Part shown: positions 1 through 4,592 of the stretch, one piece after another
Numbering within the stretch: position 1 is the first letter of the stretch
Layout: the number at the start of each line of letters is the position of its first letter
Source of the DNA: Coriobacteriales bacterium
Lineage (GTDB): Bacteria > Actinomycetota > Coriobacteriia > Coriobacteriales > UBA8131
Length of the DNA: 6,765 bases
Assembly: GCA_031254255.1 (NCBI GenBank)
Contig: JAIRUT010000119.1
Coordinates: forward strand, 1-6,765
Direction: 5' to 3'
Translations under genes and position numbers: made by a program
The notes under the pieces: model-generated
Database searches by the model: none
Told to the model about the DNA's origin: nothing
Seen by the model: the letters and a program-made list of their open reading frames with translations, nothing else

Positions 1-248
1 ACAAAGCTGCCATTTCTATCGCAGCCCTCGATCGCCTTGAGGATGTTTTTACCGGCTTCAACGGTCTGGAAACCAATCCTCTCCTGCTCCTGCTGGTGCC
101 TGATGATGCGCTCGGTATCTTCATGGTCTGTGGGGATCATCGTAGCCAGGTAATAGTAGGGCAAATTTTCAGCTCCCATAGAACGGGCCAATTTCAACGC
201 ATATCTAGTCTTTCCGTTCTTACAGCCACCGGATATGAGGGTCCGCAC
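1..248 (-). CDS. cobU: CobU, adenosylcobinamide kinase / adenosylcobinamide-phosphate guanylyltransferase (N-terminal part)
   Basis: CobU phosphorylates adenosylcobinamide and then transfers GMP to give adenosylcobinamide-GDP, in cytoplasmic nucleotide-loop assembly of vitamin B12. The visible 82 residues start at a GTG (248-246) preceded by a strong ribosome binding site, AAGGGAGG, four bases upstream. Residues 7-14, GGCKNGKT, form the Walker A P-loop (Asn where many family members have Ser). YYYLATMIPTD (31-41) is the conserved second strand. RIIRH (47-51) contains the histidine, H51, that corresponds to the guanylylated His of characterised CobU. GFQTVEAG (59-66) matches the family's W/F-x-T-x-E segment. 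The gene is cut by the window edge, so about the last half is not seen. It lies downstream of a cobalamin riboswitch and terminator, which independently supports the assignment. Other cob genes probably follow outside the window. Confidence 0.92.
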   Translation of the reverse strand, partial: MRTLISGGCKNGKTRYALKLARSMGAENLPYYYLATMIPTDHEDTERIIRHQQEQERIGFQTVEAGKNILKAIEGCDRNGSF

Positions 249-328
249 TTTACCTCCCTTAAACCTTGTCGTCCAATCTAGTTTTCCAAATCAACGCAGC
301 GGCCGCATAACAATGGTCTTGTGAGCAC

Positions 329-362
329 AAAAAAAGACCCCGATCACAGAACCGAGGTCTTT
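329..362 (-). terminator. Intrinsic terminator of the cobalamin riboswitch
   Basis: On the minus strand AAAGACCTCGGTT (362-350) pairs with GATCGGGGTCTTT (345-333), including a few G-U pairs, around the loop CTGT. It is followed directly by a run of seven T (335-329, partly in the stem). It lies about 80 nt upstream of the cobU start and downstream of the B12 aptamer, the position expected for the off-state of a transcriptional riboswitch. On the plus strand the hairpin has no T tract after it, so it works in one direction only. Confidence 0.92.
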
Positions 363-435
363 GAATCCGGAAGTACTCTTCTTGTTGCTTCGCATTTTTT
401 GTGTAAACTATGCGATAAAGAGCCACTACCACATA

Positions 436-458
436 CAAAGTCCTCATGCCCTGTGAGG
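436..458 (-). promoter_or_regulatory. Candidate antiterminator / anti-antiterminator switch element
   Basis: On the minus strand TGAGGACTTTG (446-436) can pair with CAAAGACCTC (363-354), the 5' arm of the terminator, with nine of ten positions matched; this would block the terminator. The same TGAGG can instead pair with CCTCA just upstream (458-454, loop of seven bases), which frees the terminator arm. The two alternatives are what an expression platform needs. The pairing was read by eye, not folded by energy calculation. A further hairpin, GACTGC/GCGGTC (493-488 with 470-465), lies between aptamer and switch and may be the P13 stem. Confidence 0.5.
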
Positions 459-499
459 CTTTGCGACCGCCACGAAACAGCTGTCAAGCAGTCTCGCTT

Positions 500-675
500 T
501 ACTGGTAGGTCTTCCGACTCAGATATCTTAGCGTTTCCAAACCTTCCCGGGATAACCCAGTGGTTGCATGCTGCACTTGGAAAAACTCCATCTTTACGGC
601 ACCAGGAGTGCTCAGGATTTGCACCTGATTCCCTATTATCACAGCCAGCATCAAATATCAGCTGTGACCAGCAAC
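500..675 (-). promoter_or_regulatory. Cobalamin (B12) riboswitch aptamer
   Basis: The minus strand carries the conserved elements in the right order. P1 is CTGGT (671-667) with ACCAG (506-502). A TCACAGC/GCTGTGA hairpin follows P1. The core TAATAGGGAATC is followed by a TCAGG/CCTGA stem around TGCAAAT (about 638-611), close to the E. coli btuB leader. GCCGTAA is the counterpart of the family's CTGTAA/GCGGTAA. The B12 box reads AGTCGGAAGACCTACC (519-504; consensus AGCCAGGAGACCTGCC). Adenosylcobalamin binding is expected to favour the terminator at 329-362 and reduce cobU transcription. No open reading frame through this leader has coding character. Confidence 0.93.
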
Positions 676-726
676 GGTGTCTGCAAAGAGTAGCACGAAG
701 CGAGGCGATACGCAATAGGAATTCTC

Positions 727-775
727 GGTTGGTAAATACAATTCCAACCTCCGCTATAATGGATATATGGAGGTT
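727..775. repeat. Overlapping inverted repeats in the divergent promoter region
   Basis: GGTTGG (727-732) and CCAACC (744-749) form a perfect 6-bp dyad with an 11-nt spacer. AACCTCC (746-752) and GGAGGTT (769-775) form a perfect 7-bp dyad with a 16-nt spacer. The two dyads share AACC. The second one brackets the TATAAT box and covers the start codon of the plus-strand gene. This looks like an operator for a DNA-binding repressor, which would affect the plus-strand gene and perhaps the minus-strand riboswitch transcript. The repressor is unknown. Confidence 0.4.
755..760 (+). promoter_or_regulatory. -10 box of the DUF218 gene promoter
   Basis: A perfect TATAAT lies with its last base six nucleotides before the ATG at 767. 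No good -35 hexamer is found at 16-18 bp; TTGGTA (729-734) is 20 bp away. Transcription would begin at or within a base or two of the ATG, which implies a leaderless mRNA. The only Shine-Dalgarno-like sequence, GGAGG (769-773), lies inside the coding region. Confidence 0.55.
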
Positions 776-1822
776 ATTACCAAACATTCAAGTAAGCGAG
801 CTCGATCTTTCCGAATTGGCTGGATCGGATTGGCCTTTGTGCGTGGGTTAGCATTTTTCCTCGGCATATATGCGGCCATCAGTATCGTTGATCTTTTTAA
901 TGGCGGCTCCTATAACGCCAATGTCTGGTGGATAGACTTATCCGGACTTCCGCAGACTCTGTCTTTTATCCTGCAGGTGCTGGTTGTGTTGGCCTTGCTG
1001 ATCTTTTGCTTCAAGGTTCCGCGCAGGCTGGGATGGCGGATCACCGGAGCCAGCATCTTTACCGTGTTTGCCCTCTTTGCTCTGGTAAATGCCATAACTG
1101 TCTGGATTCTGGCACGCCAAGGAACTATAGCAACCGGATTTCCGGTCCCCTTTTCCCTGTTTATCGCCGTGGCCTTCATTGTCCTGGCGGTCATGGTTTT
1201 CTTCGGCTACAAGGCCTTGCCACCGCGCCGGCTCGCCACCTTCTTTATCTCCCTTTTTGCCCTGATCCTTTGCGGGGTGGCCTTCCCCGTCGGGCAGATA
1301 TTTTGTTTCGGCCTCACCGATTACCGAACTTCCGTGGACGCGGTGGTTGTCTTAGGCGCCCAGGTTTATCCTGACGGTAACCTCTCCCCGGCACTTGCGG
1401 GTCGGGTCGATACCGCTGCTGAACTCTACCAGCAGGGTTACACTCCTGTGCTGATCATGTCCGGTGGCACGGGTGTGGAGGGCGTGAATGAGGCTCAAGC
1501 CATGAAGGGCTACGCAATTTCTAAAGGTGTGCCAGACTCGGCAATTCTATTGGATGAAAATGGCGTGTCCACAGAGCTGACCGTTCAGGACACCTTGCCA
1601 ATCATCCGGGAGCAGGGTTTTCGGCGCATTGGTGTGGTCAGCTCGTTTTACCACTTGGCACGGGTTAAGATGCTCTACCTCTCCTCCGGCCTGAATGTCT
1701 TCACTATCCCCTGTGATGGCAGCAAAGAAGGTGACTCGGCCTTCAAGTCTGCTCTCAGAGAGGTTCCCGGATGGTGGTACTACTGGTTCAGGAGTGCTTT
1801 CAACCAAGGAAGTATTGGCTGA
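767..1822 (+). CDS. Membrane protein with C-terminal DUF218 (SanA/ElyC/YdcF-like) domain
   Basis: 351 residues. Hydrophobic stretches at about 20-42, 62-84, 92-115, 128-148 and 156-178 suggest five membrane helices. The DUF218 domain spans about 190-340: VDAVVVLGAQV (190-200), the R213 region, MSGGTG (231-236), NEAQAM (241-246) and VSSFYHLARV (291-300) with the conserved H296 and R299. Relatives such as SanA and ElyC are linked to envelope barrier function and cell-wall precursor metabolism, but the reaction is not established, so the role here is inferred as envelope-related. The family's S-x-N-T-x-E-N box is altered to T-E-L-T-V-Q-D (269-275). ATG 767 is the only sensible start: later TTG and GTG codons (830, 839) would remove part of helix 1 and lack ribosome binding sites. 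The gene is divergent from cobU. No clear terminator follows. Confidence 0.85.
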   Translation: MEVITKHSSKRARSFRIGWIGLAFVRGLAFFLGIYAAISIVDLFNGGSYNANVWWIDLSGLPQTLSFILQVLVVLALLIFCFKVPRRLGWRITGASIFTVFALFALVNAITVWILARQGTIATGFPVPFSLFIAVAFIVLAVMVFFGYKALPPRRLATFFISLFALILCGVAFPVGQIFCFGLTDYRTSVDAVVVLGAQVYPDGNLSPALAGRVDTAAELYQQGYTPVLIMSGGTGVEGVNEAQAMKGYAISKGVPDSAILLDENGVSTELTVQDTLPIIREQGFRRIGVVSSFYHLARVKMLYLSSGLNVFTIPCDGSKEGDSAFKSALREVPGWWYYWFRSAFNQGSIG

Positions 1823-1850
1823 TTGTCTGCGCACCAACCAACCCGGGCTG

Positions 1851-2244
1851 CTATTTTTTGAATTCCTTCATTTCGCTATAGGAGAATTCAATCTCCAGGT
1901 GGTCACCGATAGCATGTATTGCGGGTACGCTGATACCGATCTCTGTAGCAGTGTAATAGCTAAAAGCACCAGTTGGCTGTTGGTCGATATTACGCAGATA
2001 CTGTTGGACCGACTCTCGACTTGAGTCAAGATATGTATACACATCTGCCTCAAGCTGCTCGGAGGCTTTTTTATAGAAAAGATTGATGAACTTGTCGCTG
2101 GAAGTGTACGTGTCAGCAAATTTGAGAACTGTTGAATAACGACAAGACGCAATAGTTCCAATCCCAGAATGCGCAATGGTCAGCAAGGGCATTAGTGGAC
2201 AGCAGGCCACCAGTATAGTTAGTTTCCCGTTTGATCGGTGCTGT
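1851..2244 (-). pseudogene. Degenerate remnant, possibly the C-terminal part of a DUF3298/RsiV-like gene
   Basis: The downstream part (about 2130-1851) reads well as protein: a helical FADTYTSSDKF...NLFYKK stretch, then an ending with GISVPAIHAIGDHLEIEF and a TAG stop at 1853-1851. That ending resembles the last beta strands of DUF3298 domains (G-hydrophobic pattern, final strand with E-I-E-F-x-Y). Upstream, a different minus frame (about 2244-2113) carries KRETNYTGG, reminiscent of the Y-T-G-G-A-H signature that precedes DUF3298, but it stops at TGA 2115-2113. The two parts lie in different frames, so at least one frameshift is implied, and no convincing N-terminus or signal peptide is present. 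An open frame continues up to a TTG at 2264, but it begins inside promoter and repeat sequence and is unlikely to be the real start. A short live gene of unknown function is the alternative. Confidence 0.4.
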
Positions 2245-2346
2245 TCATGATATAGTTTCTCCAAATTCGAAATGTCAAGGACTTTTTAATAGAATTTGAA
2301 AATATTTTTTAAACAGCACCGATTTCATTGACCAAACAGCACCGAT
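2234..2346. repeat. Three copies of AACAGCACCGAT, two direct and one inverted
   Basis: AAACAGCACCGAT occurs at 2311-2323 and again at 2334-2346, an exact 23-bp period. Its complement, ATCGGTGCTGTT, occurs at 2234-2245. The copies point outward on both sides of an AT-rich core; about 27% GC was counted over 2281-2340. Copy 2334-2346 lies inside the spacer of the antitoxin promoter. The inverted copy lies just downstream of a minus-strand promoter. Read as operators, they fit autoregulation by the toxin-antitoxin complex. Read as element ends, they could be terminal repeats of a lost mobile element, but no clear target-site duplication is seen. Confidence 0.6.
2249..2278 (-). promoter_or_regulatory. 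Candidate minus-strand promoter
   Basis: A perfect -35 box TTGACA (2278-2273) is followed 18 bp later by TATATC (2254-2249). Transcription would start around the inverted repeat copy at 2245-2234 and run into the gene remnant. It may be the surviving promoter of that gene, or part of a divergent regulatory region shared with the antitoxin. Confidence 0.45.
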
Positions 2347-2356
2347 ATGTTATAGA
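2328..2356 (+). promoter_or_regulatory. Promoter of the toxin-antitoxin operon
   Basis: TTGACC (2328-2333), a 17-bp spacer and TATAGA (2351-2356) give near-consensus spacing; TAGAAT (2353-2358) is an alternative -10. Thirteen of the 17 spacer bases are one copy of the AAACAGCACCGAT repeat, and a second copy ends five bases before the -35. A protein bound there would exclude RNA polymerase. The expected transcript start near 2363 leaves a leader of roughly 28 nt before the antitoxin ATG. Confidence 0.65.
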
Positions 2357-2390
2357 ATAAATGTACTATATTATGAGAGGGGTTGAACTC

Positions 2391-2630
2391 ATGCAGATAG
2401 CATTATCTGATTTGAAAGTCAATGTGGGCAAATATGTGGATTTAGCCAATACCGAGGACGTTATCATTACGAAGTACGGAAAGCCTGCCGCAAAAATTAT
2501 TCGCTATGATAAAGAGCCGTGGTATATGAAAAACTTGCCTGAAAAAATCACGTCAGTAGATAGCCTTTTCGGAACACTTCCAGATGACATCGACCTTGGC
2601 GATGTGAGAATGGAGCGATTGACGAAATGA
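2391..2630 (+). CDS. Phd/YefM-type antitoxin
   Basis: 79 residues. The N-terminal half, from IALSDLKVNVGKYVDL to VIITKYGKPAAKII (3-37), has the Phd/YefM antitoxin fold: short strand, two helices, then the strand-turn-strand with the Y-G-K-P-A-A-K motif. This half dimerises and binds operator DNA in the family. Residues 39-79 (for example SLFGTLPDDIDLGDV) are the acidic, probably flexible tail that would wrap the toxin. ATG 2391 is chosen because GAGAGGGG sits about ten bases upstream; ATG and TTG codons upstream in frame lack such a site. Its stop overlaps the toxin start (ATGA), the usual coupling for antitoxin-toxin pairs. GC is about 41% by count (99 of 240), well below neighbours, suggesting horizontal acquisition. 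It presumably represses its own promoter at the 13-bp repeats. Confidence 0.88.
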   Translation: MQIALSDLKVNVGKYVDLANTEDVIITKYGKPAAKIIRYDKEPWYMKNLPEKITSVDSLFGTLPDDIDLGDVRMERLTK

Positions 2631-3046
2631 CGGTTTTACTTGATACCAACGTAATAATGGACGCCTTACAGGAGCGCCAGCCCTTTGATGTAGAGGCAAA
2701 AGAAATCCTTTTGCGCGCGCAAAACGGCGAATTTGATTGTTATTTCACCGCTAACGCCGCCACGGACATCTTTTACCTCTACTGTAAAGCGCGTGATCTG
2801 AAATCAGCAAGGCAGGTTTTGAGTTTTCTGCTTGCGACATATAAAATCGTTTCGGTTACGCACGAGGATTGTATCAGCGCTATGTCTATTCCTATCGAGG
2901 ATTTTGAGGATGCGCTTGTTGTAGTTTGCGCAAAGAAAGTCGAGGCGAATTACATTATCAGCCGTGATGAAAAGTTTTTACGGGATGATTCGCCTGTGAA
3001 AGTGATTGAGCCGAAAGATTACATAAAAAAGCTCGTGGAAAAGTAG
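2627..3046 (+). CDS. PIN-domain ribonuclease toxin (VapC-like)
   Basis: 139 residues, the usual PIN toxin size. The metal-binding acidic residues are in place: D6 in LLDTNVIMD, D47 in ANAATDIFYL, E94/D95 in IEDFEDAL, and D114 in IISRDEKFL. N8 follows the D-T-N motif. The sequence type (QERQPFD near residues 15-21, the F-E-D-A box, then A-x-Y-I-I-S-R-D) matches a PIN subgroup common in anaerobic Gram-positive bacteria. PIN toxins cleave RNA, often tRNA or rRNA, in the cytoplasm; the target here is unknown. The start overlaps the antitoxin stop by four bases. No strong terminator follows: the T-run near 3060-3065 has only a weak stem before it. The pairing with a Phd-type rather than a VapB-type antitoxin is common in this group. 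Confidence 0.9.
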   Translation: MTVLLDTNVIMDALQERQPFDVEAKEILLRAQNGEFDCYFTANAATDIFYLYCKARDLKSARQVLSFLLATYKIVSVTHEDCISAMSIPIEDFEDALVVVCAKKVEANYIISRDEKFLRDDSPVKVIEPKDYIKKLVEK

Positions 3047-3143
3047 TTGCATTCACTTCGTTTTTGAACATACTATGATCTCTGGATATTTATTCATTGA
3101 GATACATCGGATGCAGACTGTCTGAAAGGTGGGGTGGATTGTC

Positions 3144-4592
3144 ATGGGAAAGGCCAGGAAGCTCTCTGTCTTCATATCGGTTTTGGTAGCCTGTGTGCTC
3201 GGTGTCACTCTCTTGGCTTCCTGTAGTAAGGCGGGGGTAGACACAGCAGCAAATACGCCGGTTGAAGGTAATGCGACTGTCAGCGAAAACACCACCGATA
3301 CTGCCGCGGTGGACTCATCGGGCAACACCTCCGAGGAACCGAAACCCATCGAGCTGATCGGCGGCGTGGCCTCGGAGACGGAAGCCAGCGGCACTGCTGC
3401 AATCACCCACAACACTGACACGACCACCACAGACGAGGTCTTCACGTCCAGCAAAGCCGATGAGAATGCGCTTCGGGTGGAAGGTGGGGCCAAGGTCACC
3501 TTGAACAACCTCACGGTGAATAAAACCGGCAATACCAGCAATATCGGCAACAGTGAGGCCTATGGCATGAACGCCGGCATCTTGGTTCGGAACGGTGGAG
3601 AGTTGGCCGCGACCGGTGGCAACGTGAACACCGATGCTGCCGGTGCCAGCGGGGTGTTTGTCTACAATGCAGGCAGTTCGACCACGATTGCCGGTGCCAT
3701 CATCACCACCAAAGGCAACAACTCCAACGGTATCGCAGTGGCTGGCGGAGGCAATATGCATGCCATCAACCTCTACCTGACCACACGAGGCAATGCCTCC
3801 CCGGCGATCAGCAACAACCAAGGCGGCGGCGTATTGGAGGTCTCCCAAGGATCCTTCACTACCACGGGTATCGGGTCACCGGCATTGTATAGCAATGCAG
3901 CTGTCAGCGTCGCCAATGCGAAACTGTTGGCCTGCAAGTCGCAAGCAGTGATCATTGAAGGCCAAGGCTCTGTGGTCTTGGACAACTGCGATATCAGCGG
4001 CTACGAAACGCAACAGTCCAACAGCTCCACAAGCTCGGCATTAGCTGGAGTGGAGGGAAAGGCCACTGATTGGATGTCCTCTGAAGATTTGCAAACTGTG
4101 CTGCTTTATCAGGGTGCTTCCGCTGATGGATCCAAAGGCAACACCAGTTTCAGCATGACCGGAGGCAAGTTGACCTCCAAAAACGGAGACGTATTCCACG
4201 TCACGAATGCTAATGCCAGCATCTACCTGAGCAGGGCGACGCTGAACAATCCTGTTGGGAGGCTGTTGACGGTCACCGGAAACGACGGCTCTCAGGGCTG
4301 GGGACAACCTGGATCCAATGGCGGAAGCTGCAACTTTGCTGCCTCCTCTCAGGTCCTTAGCGGGGACATCGTAGTCGATGACACATCCAGCCTAAACATT
4401 AACCTGACCGATGGCACCGTGTTCACAGGAAACATCCTTTCCGGAACCTCGGGAACAGTGAGTATGAAGCTTTCATCCGACAGTACCTGGAGCCTAAGCA
4501 ACGATGTCTATCTTTCTTCCTTTGATGGAAGCATAAACAATATCGTGACCAACGGCTATCACGTATATGTCGGCGGTGAGGCCATCAATTAA
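3144..4592 (+). CDS. Secreted lipoprotein with beta-helix-like repeat body
   Basis: 482 residues. The N-terminus MGKARKL plus a hydrophobic stretch and TLLASC gives a lipoprotein signal peptide with lipid-modified C27. A Thr/Asn/Ser/Glu-rich linker follows (28-66), then a repetitive body. Coils of about 21-25 residues can be aligned at about 170-290, each opening with a short G/A-V-like strand (GVFVYNAG, GIAVAGGG, PAISNNQGG, PALYSNAA, QAVIIEGQG) and ending in a T-T-K/T-T-G-rich turn. Further strand-rich sequence continues to the end. This pattern is typical of right-handed beta-helix surface proteins, some of them adhesin-like or carbohydrate-acting, but no catalytic motif is recognised. ATG 3144 is chosen because AAAGGTGGGG (3125-3134) lies upstream; an in-frame GTG at 3129 overlaps that site. 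The stop shares TTAA with the convergent addA stop. GC is mid-50s %, unlike the neighbouring toxin-antitoxin pair. Confidence 0.85.
   Translation: MGKARKLSVFISVLVACVLGVTLLASCSKAGVDTAANTPVEGNATVSENTTDTAAVDSSGNTSEEPKPIELIGGVASETEASGTAAITHNTDTTTTDEVFTSSKADENALRVEGGAKVTLNNLTVNKTGNTSNIGNSEAYGMNAGILVRNGGELAATGGNVNTDAAGASGVFVYNAGSSTTIAGAIITTKGNNSNGIAVAGGGNMHAINLYLTTRGNASPAISNNQGGGVLEVSQGSFTTTGIGSPALYSNAAVSVANAKLLACKSQAVIIEGQGSVVLDNCDISGYETQQSNSSTSSALAGVEGKATDWMSSEDLQTVLLYQGASADGSKGNTSFSMTGGKLTSKNGDVFHVTNANASIYLSRATLNNPVGRLLTVTGNDGSQGWGQPGSNGGSCNFAASSQVLSGDIVVDDTSSLNINLTDGTVFTGNILSGTSGTVSMKLSSDSTWSLSNDVYLSSFDGSINNIVTNGYHVYVGGEAIN

Noticed and set aside
259..851. Open frames on both strands across the cobU leader
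   Set aside because: They coincide with the riboswitch aptamer, switch hairpins and terminator, lack ribosome binding sites, and have Cys/Arg/Ser-rich translations with no family character.
1858..1891. TTGAATTC ... GAATTCAA perfect 8-bp inverted repeat with an 18-nt loop, considered as a terminator for the DUF218 gene
   Set aside because: The T run lies before it rather than after it on the plus strand, and on the minus strand it is followed by A's. The repeat arises from two Glu-Phe codon pairs in the remnant gene frame.
2222..2248. A nine-codon frame starting ATG at 2248 on the minus strand with GGAG upstream
   Set aside because: The candidate ribosome binding site lies inside the promoter spacer, so it would not be transcribed from that promoter; the frame largely consists of the repeat itself.
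2311..2346. Direct repeats considered as a tiny CRISPR array
   Set aside because: Only two direct copies of 13 bp with a 10-bp gap; far too short in both repeat and spacer, and no cas genes are present.
3036..3068. Weak stem plus T run after the PIN toxin, considered as a terminator
   Set aside because: Only about four consecutive base pairs (AAGT/ACTT) can be formed before the T run, too weak to call.
3047..3096. Promoter for the lipoprotein gene (TTGAAC at 3064 with TATTTA at 3087, or TTGCAT at 3047 with TACTAT at 3071)
   Set aside because: Both pairs match the consensus at only about half of the positions and neither stands out, so no single promoter can be supported.
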